From Serripes groenlandicus (taxonomy: Eukaryota > Mollusca > Bivalvia > Cardiida > Cardiidae): DNA of 64,000 nt. Below, one piece after another: positions 34,713-46,559 of this stretch. The DNA lies in assembly GCA_031761405.1 (NCBI GenBank), contig JASEVX010000088.1:620001-684000 (forward strand), in the 5' to 3' direction. Under the pieces are notes generated by a model. That model was not told the origin of the DNA. It saw only the letters and a list, made by a program, of their open reading frames with translations, and searched no databases. The stretch's first letter is position 1. Every line of letters starts with the position of its first letter. The translations under genes and the position numbers were made by a program.

Positions 34713-35592
34713 CAAGAGGCCCATGAGGGCCTTTGGTCAAAAGGAAACAAGCTCTCATGCATACATAGATACTGTATAAGTTTGGTAATCATTAGTGTGA
34801 ATGTATATTGTTTTATGGCGCATAGACAGCTAAGGTCATTTAGCACACAATTAAATTTTATTATTCATGATCCCTGGATAAACAAATCAGTACTAGGTTA
34901 GAAAATGTGCCTTGCCCAAGGGCACTCCACTATGACCGAATTGCCGCAACTGGGGATCGAACCAGGGACACCCTGTTTCGAAATCCTCGACGCTGACCAC
35001 TCGAGCACAGCAAATTCCTAGTACTCATTGGAACGTAAATGATGACTCTATCATGTTCACAAGGTCAATTATAGCAATTCAGCCAATTTAAAGGGTCATA
35101 ATCCTGACATGCATAAATGGTTTTCGAAAGGAACCAAGCTCTCACAGATATCTAGCTACTGAATAAGTTTGGTAAGCACCAGGTGATAAATAATGATTTA
35201 TTGTGCTCACAAGGTCAATTATAACTATTTTCCTGATTTTAAAGGGCCATAGTCGTGTCATGCATAAACATATCTGGCTGATCTACGAAAGGAGCCGAGC
35301 TGTCACAGATATCTAGCTATTGAATAAGTTTGATAAACATAAGATAATGAATGAAGCTTTTATCGCGTTCACAAGGTCAATTATAACAATCTTGCCAATT
35401 TTAAAGGGCCATAATCCAGTTGTGCATTGATGGACCTGACTGGTTTACGAAAGGAACCGAGCTCTGGATAAGTTTGATATAAATCTGATTAAAATAAGAG
35501 TTTATCGTGTTATTAAGAAATTGTGGACGTATGGCAGACACAGTGTGATTACAATATCTCACCTTGTCACTATGTGACAGGTGAGCAGATAA
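34713..35592 (+). mobile_element. Family D-like element with a SINE and a B-like end
   Basis: It starts CAAGAGGCCCATGAGGGCC and has D-type units ('gaaaggaaccaagctctcac', 'gtttggtaagcac'). The 3' end is 'atctcaccttgtcactatgt' and GACAGGTGAGC, a family B-type stem. An S1 SINE lies in the first unit. Confidence 0.8.
34797..35023 (-). mobile_element. SINE S1, antisense copy
   Basis: Reverse complement of the 17157 copy from its tail ('gtatattgttttatggcgca') to its head ('gaccactcgagcacagca'). Only an imperfect flanking repeat is seen, so this copy is older. Confidence 0.88.
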
Positions 35593-36831
35593 ACGCATCA
35601 GAGAAATGAATAACAGATCTGCCAAAGCAAAAATAATTGTATCATTATATATCTATTGACCACTTGAAAACATCAATAACTCTTTACGATAAACATCAAT
35701 CTGAGCATGCATATTATCTGATCAATCAGATCAAATTGCACAAAGGTGGAGGTTTGTCTGAATGTATTCTAGTCTCAAAGACCTTTGTTTCTGTTACAGA
35801 ATGACACTCAACTATGCTACTTAAACTGTTTCATTGTGTGCTTATAGAAATACAGCAAACAGTGTTTATACACATATCCATTTACATCAAAATTTAAGAC
35901 CAAGATTAGTAAAACATGCAGGTTTACAACATAGGAGCGAGTTTTAGTGTTACTCAAAATGAACATTTGTTTTCAAAGTGACTCTAAATGTTCATTTTTA
36001 TAGCATTGCAAGCTTTGTTGTACCATTTTGAAAGTTGAATTGTAGAACAGTTAACAAGATGGCCCTAAATCATGCACTCTTAGTGATAGTAAATTAGTAA
36101 CAAATATTTAACTGCAAATATCTGTGAAAATTTGAACAGGAGCTCATGTATATGATATTGCAAGGAATGGACACTCTGTTAAAGAAATAGCTTATCAGTA
36201 AAGGTCATTTGTTTCTTGAAATGTAACAAGTTTTGTCGTTTTGTACCTTTCCTAATGCCACATTGCTGCCCTGTTTGTCAACAAAATCAATAAGGCTTCA
36301 ACAGATTTTGTAAGAGGATCACTTTAAGAACATTACTGCCAAAATATCTTGGAATCTGACCAATGAACTTTATTGAGGAAAAGGTTTTGAAAGTTTGGGT
36401 ACTTTTCTCAATTTCTGATGATGCAGCAATCAAAGTTCTACACATAATGCCTACACAGATTGTAAGTTTTTGAAGAGATTGAAAAACACCCATCAAAGAA
36501 AAAATCCTATAAAGTTACCTTGAAATTGGTAGAGTGGAATGGTAGGGGTTGTCATTTGTAGGTAAAGGTTCAATTTACCCCTTTTGTAATGACGCATGGT
36601 TGCTATGATTTTGTAACCAATCACAACAGCTTGAACAAATTCAAAAACTGTATTATGGTAAACAATTTTTTTTATCTAAGGACACGTTGTTCAATAAAAA
36701 TTATTATAAGCAACATGTCAAAGTCCATACAGCAAACTTAAAACAAACGTACCATGTTTCGGTTATAATTTGGATTTACACCATTTCAACAGTATTTCAG
36801 TTATATACCGAAACCATTTAACTTAACCCTT
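35593..36831. other. No gene; diverged B-like units at 36240-36690
   Basis: 35593-36239 shows nothing recognisable. 36240-36690 has 'gatgatgcagcaatcaaagt', 'aatgacgcatggttgctatg' and related text, an inverted and weak relative of the array at 22.0-23.2 kb. Confidence 0.5.
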
Positions 36832-36965
36832 TACCACTGCAACAATTTTGCGGCAGATTGACTTTGAACATTATTTAAAAAATATCTCTATCATTGCATC
36901 AGAATGGATAAACTATTACTTAAAGTGGAAAACATTGTGATGAAAGGATAACTTGCTTGTTTTGA
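36832..36965 (+). mobile_element. TTAA-type MITE, diverged fragment
   Basis: Starts TTAACCCTTTACCACTGC and keeps 'gcggcagattgactttgaac' and 'aagtggaaaacattgtga'. The right end is absent. Confidence 0.55.
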
Positions 36966-37213
36966 AATATATGTTTGCAAGTGTTTATGAAGGTCACGTT
37001 ATCGTTACTTTTAGTAAATTAATACAGTGATTGTATTAAGTAGTAAATCGTATTCGTTTTGTTTGTGCAAGTATTGAATTTGAGAATGAATTCTCCTTTA
37101 GGCATTCAGAAAAATTAATATAGTCTCTTTCATCACAACATAATGTCTACAATTTATCACAGTTATTAAATTTAGATGGTTCAATGTTTTTAATAAATAT
37201 CACTGGCGATGCT

Positions 37214-38015
37214 TTAGTATCTGATTTGGCTCTTGTATGATTCAATGAGGAAGTTAGCGATTGATTTAGAGTCAATATTTCTCATCATTGTTTTTAGAGT
37301 GTTGTTATCACTGTCCTGCCCTAAGATGTCACCAAAATGTTTATGTCGTAGTTCCTTGTAGCCTAGGCACGACACAAGGAAGTGTGTCTTGTCTTACGTG
37401 TCCTTGGTTACAGGTTCTTCTATCTAGTGGTACTCGGGTCTCCTGTATCACTCCAATTCTATGGATAGTGGGAAAACACAGCATCTGAATCACATCAATG
37501 CGGATCTTTGTTTTATTGACAATTGTCTATCTACATATTGCTCAGTTTTAAAGCAGTCTTTGAACAGTTTATACGTCTGCAGCTTTCGCGATTGATGTAA
37601 CCCATCTCTCCAGGTTGTTTCCAGCTTGTGTCTCATACTAAGGTTCAAACACTTAATTATGTATTCATGCGACACATCTTTTATGGTATAAACATCAAAA
37701 AGGTTTATGAGGTAGTTGTCCTCCAGTATTTGCTTAACATCTGCCACGTGTCCCCTGAAAGCGTTGTTTTGCCTTTATCCCAGACAAAACGCAATGTGCA
37801 ACGCGTGAAACAGGTAAGCAAGATAGTCTATGCCAAAGACAAATTATATCAGTGTCTTCTGTAGAGTGGGCTATTAAGTCCTGTTTCACCGTCCAGGGCA
37901 ATAAAAGAAGTTTGCTTTCGATGCCCAGAAATGTTTGTATAGCCATGTGTTGGAGTTTGTTCATGTCGTCACAGTTTTTAAATCCCCAAACACCAGCTGT
38001 GTAGGGAAACAATTG
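37214..38015 (-). pseudogene. Non-LTR retrotransposon (LINE) ORF2 C-terminal remnant
   Basis: On the minus strand the frames follow the region after the reverse transcriptase domain of invertebrate LINE polyproteins. First (38012-37760) comes MFPYTAGVWGFKN and FLGIESKLLLLPW, the usual 'YgseiWGf....LG' block. After a frameshift near 37755 come VADVKQILEDNYL, LETTWRDGL and LQTYKLFKDCFKTEQYV, then KQRSAL, FRCCVFPLSIE, DKTHFLVSCLGYKELR and a tail ending IESYKSQIRY before TAA at 37214. Several nonsense codons (for example TGA at 37490) and at least one frameshift make it inactive. The catalytic reverse transcriptase and endonuclease parts are not in the window, as expected of a 5'-truncated LINE. 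No poly-A or short repeat tail was noted at 37200. Confidence 0.8.
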
Positions 38016-38326
38016 GAACAGTTTGATTGTTTACAGCCTTCAGATCCAATGGACCACAATTTTCTGACTTTGGCTATGATAGCTCCATCCGATCCATCCT
38101 TCTGGGAACTTCTGTCACATTGGAAATTTATAAATGATGTGTTACAGCACTGGAAAATAAAACAAAAGGTTAATAAATTAAATCTTTTTACCCAATTGTG
38201 TGAAATTCAACAGGCGACTCATAAAATATTAGTGACTATATAGCATTTCCCAACTCTGATTAGCGTAACTTAGGCCTCAATGATAAAGGGGAAAGCAGCT
38301 GGGTTTTTTAACTACAATACGTGTGT

Positions 38327-38481
38327 CCAGGCACGTAGCTGCTGTTACGCCAAAAAGCCCAAGCTTGTACATTATTTTCTTGATTCTACTTTTCTTCATA
38401 TCAATAATTAATTCATTAAAGTACATGCATGATTTCTGTATAGCGGCTTGCAAATCCTATTCGGTCCAGCTACGCGCCTGG
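38327..38481. mobile_element. Small MITE, 155 bp
   Basis: Ends CCAGGCACGTAGCTG and CAGCTACGCGCCTGG are inverted repeats with one mismatch, both beside GTGTC/GTGTC-like flanks. The interior is AT-rich. Superfamily unknown. Confidence 0.7.
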
Positions 38482-38819
38482 TGTCAGAGAGTTTTTTTAT
38501 GTTATAGTTATATACTTAAAAACCTGTTAACTGAATGAAAAATTTAACTCTTTGGAAAATCAGTAACAATAACACGAGTCAACACACATTTTAAAACAAA
38601 AATTGCATCACACATCAATTAAATATCCTTTCCCAGATACAAAAGAAAGACGACTTTATTGAGGTGTTATTAAGGCATATTTCTATAAATGAAAGTTATT
38701 GAAAGGAGTTTGTAACACTTTAACGAAAGTAGAAATAGCTGTCAAAATGAGTACAAAACTAGAAAGGTTGTTTTTATGAAAAAACATATGTATCCCCATT
38801 GCAGTTTGTCAATGACTAT

Positions 38820-40445
38820 TAAAATATTGAAAAGGGGGAGATAACTTTGCAACGAAGTAGCCCAGAGTTATAATTCTTGCAAGGTGCACAACTTCACATT
38901 GTCATCTATCTAAATTCCAAGTTTCAATACATTCCTTCAAGTAGTTTCTGAGTTGTGCTCTGGACAAAGTTTACACTATTAAAATATTGAACAAGGGGGA
39001 GATAACTCATAATTATTGCAAGGTGCACAACTTCACATTGCCATCTATCTATGTTCCAAGTTTCAATAAATTCCTTCAAGTAGTTTCTGAGTTCTGCTCT
39101 GGACAAAGTTTACACTATTAAAATATTGAAGAAGGGGGAGATAACTCATAATTATTGCAAGGTGCACAACTTCACATTTTCATCTATCTATGTTCCAAGT
39201 TTCAATAAATTCCTTCAAGTAGTTTCTGAGTTCTGCTCTGGACAAAGTTTACACTATTAAAATATTGAACAAGGGCAGATAACTTTGCAACAAAGTGGCC
39301 CAGAGTTATAATTCTTGCAAGGTGCACAACTTCACATTGCCATCTATCTATGTTCCAAGTTTCAATCAATTATTTCAAGTAGTTTCCGAGTTCTGCTCTG
39401 GACAAACAAAAGTTAAGAAGAAGAAGAAGAAGAATAATAATAAGAACTAGAGATTGTAACTGTAGCAACAGTTACGAACGATTCCCTTGCCATTTATTTA
39501 ACAAGGGGAGATAACAGAAATGAGTATTCGGTCATACACTTGCGAAAGTAGTACCACTTGATTAGGAACACATGTACTAAGTTTCAAGTCTCTATCACTT
39601 GTCGTTTTTGAGTTATACAATTCCGAAAAATCGACCAATCAGAAACGAGTATTCGGTCATGCGCTAATACACTTGAGAAAGTAGTACCACTTGATTAGAA
39701 ATACATGTACTAAGTTTCAAGTCTCTATCACTTGTCGTTTTTGAGTTATACAAGTCAGAAAAATCGACCAATCAGAAACAAGTATTCGGTCATGCACTAA
39801 TACACTTGAGAAAGTAGTACTACTTGATTAGAATCACATGTACTAAGTTTCAAGTCTCTATCACTAGTCAGTCTTTAGTTATACAAGTCAGAAAATCGAC
39901 CAATCAGAAGCGAGTATTCGGTCATGCTCAAATACACATGAGAAAGTAGAATCACTTGATTGGGAACATTTGTACTAAATTTCAAGTGTCTATCACTTTT
40001 CGTTATCGAGTTATACAAGTTCAAATCACCCAATTATTAAAATATTGAAAAAGGGGAGATAACTTTGCAAAAAAGTGGCCAATAGTTATAATTCTTGCAT
40101 GTTGTACAACTGCATAGTGCCATCTATCTATGTTCCAAGTTTCAATATTATCTGACCATTCGTTCACAAGATATCGCTCGGACAAAACTTGATTTAAATA
40201 TTGAAAAAGGGGAGATAACTTTGCAAAAAAAGGGCTCAGAGTTATCATTTTTGCCTCTTGCACAACTTCGCATTGCCATCTATCTATGTTGCAAGTTTCA
40301 ATCAATTGCATCAAGTAGTTTATGAGTATTGCTCTGGACAAGAATTTGGATAGAAGAAAGAGAATAAACAATAATAATAATAAGAAAAAACAATAGAAAA
40401 ACAATACGATTCCCAACTCTGTTTCTGTTGGGGAATCGTAATAAG
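38820..40445 (+). repeat. Two interleaved tandem arrays ending in a hairpin
   Basis: 38820-39410 and 40020-40360 repeat a 135-160-bp unit ('ttgcaaggtgcacaacttca', 'ccatctatctatgttccaag', 'ttctgctctggacaaa'). 39510-40020 repeats a 131-133-bp unit ('gagtattcggtcat', 'atgtactaagtttcaagtct', 'aaaatcgaccaatcagaa'). Each run ends in an AAG/AAT-rich tract. The right end is ACGATTCCCAACTCTG with TGTTGGGGAATCGT, a hairpin. Similar text 'acgattcccttgcc' lies at 39479. Probably tandem-core elements of another family. Confidence 0.8.
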
Positions 40446-40689
40446 AATAACTACAAATACAGCATGTCCCCCCTTTCGGAGAAGGGGAGACATAATAACT
40501 AGGGTACGAAGATAACTTTGTTTCAAATAAACAACATGGCAGATTGACAGTTCAATTGAACAATCACATTTTTTTATAAAAGCAAAACACAGAAATAATA
40601 CTTACAGAGAGGCTATACAACTTATTTCAAAACACCGAAATTGCATATAAAAGGAAAAACGAAAACATAACAGGTTTGCACGCTCGGGA

Positions 40690-41115
40690 TACATGGGAAA
40701 TACCGGAATACATTGAAATATACCGAAATATACTGAATATATACCGAAATACTCTGAATTACACTCGTGTAGTACACAAATAAGCAGTTTTGAATCGACA
40801 TACAGCACAGAAAAGTATTGTCTTTCATTACTTCATATTTGTTGAAATTTTCCCGGGTTGGATTCCATCTTGTCAGCTGACAACTTTACACCCGTTTTAT
40901 CCTTTTGACAGGATTGTGTATTTCACACTTTACTTGTTTTATTGTTGTGTAGTGTTAATTCATTTTTTAATCGGACTGAACAACAACTCTAAGCGGTATT
41001 GATACATATAAAAGGCCATGAGTCGATTCAAAAATGCTTATTTGTGTAATTACACAAGTGTATTTCAGTATATTAAAGTCTATTTCTGTATATTCAGTAT
41101 ATTCCGGTATTAACA
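40690..41115. repeat. Foldback sequence with diverged 70-bp arms
   Basis: The left arm 'ataccggaatacattgaaat...ctgaattacactcgtgta' (40700-40771) matches the complement of 41041-41111 ('acacaagtgtatttcagta...atattccggtat'), leaving a loop of about 270 bp. The loop shows no gene. Confidence 0.6.
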
Positions 41116-41639
41116 CGTACCCCATATTTGAAGTTACCTACTACATATGGGAATTTCCGGTAGCATATGTCAGTATATTCTTGCGCTATAAAAGACCATC
41201 AATTATACATATGTCAATGCGCTTTTGAAGATTAATTAAATCCTAATTATATTTTTTTCAATTTTCAGCAATTACTGGGTTCCTTTGATTGTACTTCAAG
41301 CGTAAGCGTTTAAAATCAGGTACTACATTGCGCGTAGGCTAATCATTTGGTACCGGTGTATCGGCAAATCGGTTGTGTGTACTTCGGTCGAAATAAGTGT
41401 AAGGATCAATTCTACCGCGTTCGATTATTTAAAACACTCTATTACATATCAATACGAAATTTCTTTCCAAAAACTAGACGACACTATACAACTTATAAGA
41501 TAACTATTGTGTTTCTTTATCAATAATGCTGAATTATTTGAAAATGCAGTGCATATTGGTAGAACTACATTCAGGCGTAGGCAACATGAGAACTGGAATT
41601 AACGAGGTTAGCCCTGAGTTTCCCGTAACTATACTTCTT

Positions 41640-41835
41640 TGGTAAACCAAAGAAATAAAAATGAAGGAATTTATGAGAGGACATTGAGAGGATGCTTCCT
41701 ATGATGTTTCAATCAAATTGACCAAGTGGTTAGGGAGAATAAGTTGTTTAAAGGAAAATGTTAACACACGCACAGACGCACGCACGACGGACAATTCACC
41801 ATGACATAAGCTCGACTGGCTTTCAGCCAGTGGAG
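41640..41835 (+). mobile_element. Family C element, 3' end only
   Basis: 'gaggacattgagaggatgct', 'gttgtttaaaggaaaatg', ACGC microsatellite, 'aattcaccatgacataagct', hairpin CTGGCTTTCAGCCAG and GGAGCTAA. No tandem core. Confidence 0.85.
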
Positions 41836-41837
41836 CT

Positions 41838-42381
41838 AAAAATCAATATTTAGATGATATTTCTCACTTAAAATGCTGTTTTGGAATGATTTTGATTCAG
41901 AAAGAAGTTGAACTGTTTCATGGTACTATATAACACTTTTATAGCCCAGATAATATTATACAGTACTGAACACCTTTATGTTGTCTATTCTATGCCTAAA
42001 TAAGGGTGCAGAGTGAAAATTACTTGAATGTGAAAATATAAGTGCTTTGCTGTAATATCTATGAAAGCAGGGTGGGTTCTTTTACAACAATGACTCATTT
42101 GATAGTTAGGAAACCCTTTTTCTTAGCAAAATTTGGGCTAAAACACTTAATTCTGGTTGATTTTTCTGAAACAACACGAGAAAAAGGGTATTTGGATAGG
42201 TGCAATTTGTGTGGATTTAGTGCATTTCTATTGGGTGTCGGGGAACCAAATCATTCGCAGTCATTAAAATGATACAGAGGATTTGAAGGGTGCAGATTTT
42301 TATCAAAATGAATCCATCCGTGGATCCAGATTTGTCGCGGATGTCCAAAAGCCTCTTTTTTCCTTCCACAGCAGTTAAAAA
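41838..42381 (+). repeat. Duplicated block H, copy 2
   Basis: Matches 44830-45395 and 2330-2780 ('aatgctgttttggaatgatt', 'gaaaattacttgaatgtgaa', 'ttgggtgtcggggaaccaaa'). It ends 'ccacagcagttaaaaa' at an element start, as at 2780. Confidence 0.82.
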
Positions 42382-43614
42382 CAAGAGGGCCAAGATGGCC
42401 CTAAATCGATCACTGAAATTTTGTCATTTTGCCTCTTTTCTGATGCCTCCTGAATGCCATGTTTTTCAACCAGACAGTATGCCTTGAACAATCTTTGTAG
42501 AGGCTCACCCAATAAAAATCTTTCTACCAAACTATATTGGAATCTGATATGCAGATTCAGAGGAGAAGATTTTTAAAGTTTGGACGTTTTTCCCCTTTTC
42601 TGATGCCGCAGCATCCCTGGCGGCCATGTTCTTCATTGGATCGGAAATATTTGAACAACCTTGGTAGAGGGTGCCCCAAGGAACATTTGTGCAAAATAAT
42701 TTCAAATCGGGTTAATACTTTTGGACAAGAAGATTTTTAAAGTTTTAACAATGCACATATAAGGAAAACAAGCTCCGCCCCCTGGCGGCCATGTTTTTTC
42801 AACAGATCGGAAATATTTGAACAATCTTGGTAAAGGGTGCCCCAAGGAACATATGTGCAAAATAATTTTCAAATCGGGCCAGTACTTTTTGACAAGAAGA
42901 TTTTTAAAGTTTTAACAATGCACATATAAGGAAAACAAGCTCCGCCCCCTGGCGGCAATGTTTTTCAACAGATCAGAAATATTTGAACAATCTTGGTAAA
43001 GGGTGCCCCAAGGAACATTTGTGCAAAATAATTTTCAAATCGGGCCAGTACTTTTGGACAAGAAGATTTTTAAAGTTTTAACAATGCACATAAATGGAAA
43101 GTAAGCTCCGCCCCCTGGCAGCCATGTTTTTTCAACGGATCGGAAATATTTAAAGAATCTTGGTAAAGGGTGTCCCAAGGAACATATGTGCAAAATAATT
43201 TTCAAATCGGGCCAGTACTTTTGGACAAGAAGATTTTTAAAATTTTAACAATGCACATATAAGGAAAACAAGCTCCGTCCCCTGGCGGCCATGTTTTTCA
43301 ACGGATTGGAAATATTTGAACAATCTTGGGAAAGGGTGCCCCAAGGAACATTTGTGAAAAATAATTTTCAAATCGGGCCAGTACTTTTGGACATGAATAT
43401 TTTTAAAGTTTTAACAATGCACATATAAGGAAAATAAGCTCAGCCCCCTGGCGGCCATGTTTTTCAATGGATCGGAAATATTTGAACAATCTTGGTAGAG
43501 GGTATCCCAAGGAACATTTGTGCAAAATAATTTTCAAATCGGGCCAGTACTTTAGGACAAGAAGATTTGTTAAGATTCGGCAATTTTCCCCTTTTCTTTG
43601 GCCAGTAGAGCTAA
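42382..43614 (+). mobile_element. Hybrid element: B-like core with family D 3' end
   Basis: It opens CAAGAGGGCCAAGATGGCCC. About six units of roughly 168 bp ('tccgccccctggcggccatg', 'atttgaacaatcttggtaaa', 'aatcgggccagtacttttgg') resemble family B cores but form their own group. The end is TTTGGCCAGTAGAGCTAA, which is family D. Confidence 0.85.
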
Positions 43615-44037
43615 AAATAAAGACTGTATCGTGTTAACAAGCTCTTTTATAGCAGTTTTGACCATTTCAAGGGCCATAATCCAGTCATGCATGGGTGGAT
43701 CTATGGCTGGTTTTTGAAAGGAACCGAGCTCTCATGGATATCTAACTACTGTATAAGTTTGGTTGAGATACAATCAAAAGTGAAGACTGTATCGTGTTAA
43801 CAAGCTCTTTTATAGCAATTTTGACCATTTCAAGGGCCATAATCCAGTCATGCATGAGCGGATCTGGCTGGTTTTCGAAAGGAATGGAGCTCTCATGGAT
43901 ATCTAACTACTGTATAAGTTTGGTTGAGATACAATCAAAAGACTGTATCGTGTTAACAAGAAATTGTTTACGGACGGACGCACGAAAGACGAATAGCCAC
44001 AACATAAGCCCTCCTGGCCTTTGGCCAGTAGAGCTAA
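43615..44037 (+). mobile_element. Family D core and 3' end
   Basis: Two units of about 165 bp ('gttaacaagctcttttatag', 'gggccataatccagtcatgc', 'ctaactactgtataagtttg') then GGACGGACGCACG and the hairpin CTGGCCTTTGGCCAG with TAGAGCTAA. Its 5' end is replaced by the hybrid element. Confidence 0.85.
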
Positions 44038-44289
44038 AAATAAAACAATCCAAACAAAGAAATCTTCTTCATTAAGAGGAATTTAGCCCCTTTTCCCAAA
44101 ATGTTCTGACAGGTGATTTGCTGGAGGTGCAAGAAATTGCATGTATGTGAGAGAAAAGTTAAGAACCTGGCAAAAAACTGTTGCTGAATATATATGGCTT
44201 GGTTGACATCCACAGAGTCCCAGGTAATCATTCTAGTATTCGATAACCCGCCTGACAGAGAACAACAACACCAATAACATTGATTGAAC

Positions 44290-45674
44290 CCCTACTTACT
44301 TAATTTGAGCCTCTAGGAGCTTTCTGGGGGTTGGTTTGTGTCCATTTTCCGCAGCATTTAATTGCTGACAGGTTAAATGAGCTTGCCTGAAAGTTTGGTC
44401 TGCAATATGCTAGTCTACACTACGAGAAAGTAACGAACAAGGAAAATTAATACCGAAACTGGATTCTTTTTTTAAAGAGAAATCTTTTTTTATCGATTAA
44501 CCGCATAACAAAACCATTGTTAGCATACAAATGAAAAACGCGGATAAGTTTTCAAAGTCTTTGGTTGATTTCGTTCAAACGGTTAGCAAAATATAGCAAT
44601 TACCCTTTACCCAGTACGGTGTTGTTTGCTGACATATTGAAAGCTTCCTTTGGTAATGATTGAATGTTTTCAGCCTTTAATTGGGTCTTGTTTTATCATA
44701 CTCAAAAGTCTTTTATGATGTTTTTCACTTTGAATGAGTTAATTCAACAAGTCAATATGTAAATTTTATATAAAAATTAAATCTTTCTAATTTTAATTAC
44801 TTTTTAAAGACATGAGCCACTTGTTTTGCTTGAAAAATTAATATTTAGATGATATTTCTCGCTTAAAATGCTGTTTTGGAATGATTTTGATTCAGAAAGA
44901 AGTTGAACTGTTTCATGGTACTATATAATACTTTTATAGCCCAGATATACAGTACTAAACATCTTTATGTTGTTTATTCTATGCCTAAGAAATTAAAGTG
45001 TGCAGCGTGAAAATTACTTGAATGTGAAAATATAAGAGTGCTTTGCTATAATAACTATGAAAAAAAGGGGTGGCTTCTTTTTACATCAATGACTCATTTG
45101 ATAGTTAGGAAGTCTCTAGGATAAATTAAAGCATTTGAAACACAGAAATATGGGGATAAAACTCTTTTTCTTAGCAAAATTTCGGCTAAAACACTTAATT
45201 CTGGTTGATTTTTCTGAAATGACACGAGAAAAGGGGTATTTGGATAGGTGCAATTTGTGTGGATTTAGTGCGTTTCTATTGGGCGTCGGGGAACCAAATC
45301 ATTCGCAGTCATTGTAATGATACAGAGGATTTGAAGGGTGCAGATTTTGATCAAAATGAACCAATCCGTAGATCCAGATTTGTCATGGATATCCGAAAGC
45401 CCCCATTTCCACTTAAAAAGAGTTCAATGAGACATCATCATGCTACAATTAAATGAAAAACATGCCATTAGTATGGTTTTCAAAACAAATGAAGGGAGAT
45501 TACTCCAAAAGTATTTGTGTAGACTTCTACAAAACAATCTGAAGCTTTTTTTGGATTTATAGCACTCTACATGATTGACTGAAGCTGTTCAAAGATTCAT
45601 AAATTTTTCATCTGTTTCCATCATGTCTGATCAAGGCGGTGTTTAAACTAGAGAAAAACCCAGGCTTTAATAAA
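44290..45674 (+). repeat. Duplicated block, copy 3 (largest)
   Basis: Contains the text of 1936-2780 in order, plus block H of 41838-42381, plus the flank of 27518-27771. From 44038 to 44290 nothing is recognised. Its open frames carry the same short residues as the other copies but with frame breaks, so I do not call genes. Confidence 0.8.
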
Positions 45675-46330
45675 CAAGAGGGCCATGATGGCCCTAGTTC
45701 GCTCACCTTAATTATACAATGTACTGCAATGTAAAATACATCAAGACAATTATTCTGAATGCAACCTCCACAGTGTTAACAATATTTTTCTTCATTTGGC
45801 CTAGTGATCAATATTTTTTTACCCGATATGACCCATATTCCAACATAGACTAGATATCATCAAGACAACATTCTGACATAGTTTCAACTTGCTCAAAGTA
45901 AAAATGCGCCCTCCAGAGTTTAAACAAAATTTTCCTTCAATTTGGCCTAGTGACCTAGTTTCTGACTCATATTCGAACTTGGCTTAGATATCATCAAGAC
46001 AAACATTCTGACAAAATTTCAAACTGCTGAAGCAAAAATTGGGGCCTCTGGAGTGTTAACAAGATTTTCCTTCAATTTAACCTAGTGACCTACTTATTGA
46101 CCCGACATGACCCATGTTCGAACTTGACTTACATATCATCAAGACAAACATTCTGATAAAGTTTCAACATGCTCAAGTTGAAAATGTGGCCTCTAGAGTG
46201 TTAACACAATTTATACCCTTCAATTTGGCCTATTGACCTAGTTTTTGACCTGGCATGACCCATATTGGAACTTGGCCTAGATATTATTCAGCTCAACATT
46301 CTGACTAAATTTCAAGCTGCTAAAGTAAAC
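45675..46330 (+). mobile_element. Family A element, 5' part
   Basis: CAAGAGGGCCATGATGGCCC and TCGCTCACCTTAATT, then four or five units ('tcaagacaaacattctgac', 'tagtgacctagtt'). It breaks at 46329 into a different element start. Confidence 0.82.
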
Positions 46331-46555
46331 AAGAGCTGTCGGAGGACAGCATAAAGATTCAACATGCTCAAATTGAAAATGTGGCCTCTAGAGTGTTAAC
46401 AAGATTACCCTTCAATTTGGCCTAGTGACCTAGTTTTTGACCCGGCATGACCCATATTGGAACTTGGCCTAGATATTATTCAGCTCAACATTCTGACTAA
46501 ATTTCAAGCAGCTAAAGTAAACAAGAGCTGTCGGAGGACAGCGCCCGACTATTAC
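46329..46555 (+). repeat. 192-bp tandem duplication with ACAAGAGCTGTCGG hairpin start
   Basis: ACAAGAGCTGTCGGAGGACA occurs at 46329 and 46521; GCTGTC and GACAGC pair. The first is followed at once by family A text ('aagattcaacatgctcaa'), the second by 'gcccgactattacacc'. The first junction therefore is a chimera produced by duplication. Confidence 0.75.
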
Positions 46556-46559
46556 ACCG

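Noticed and set aside
37288..37488. Plus-strand Cys-rich open frame
   Set aside because: It is antisense to the LINE remnant, whose family motifs are clear on the minus strand.
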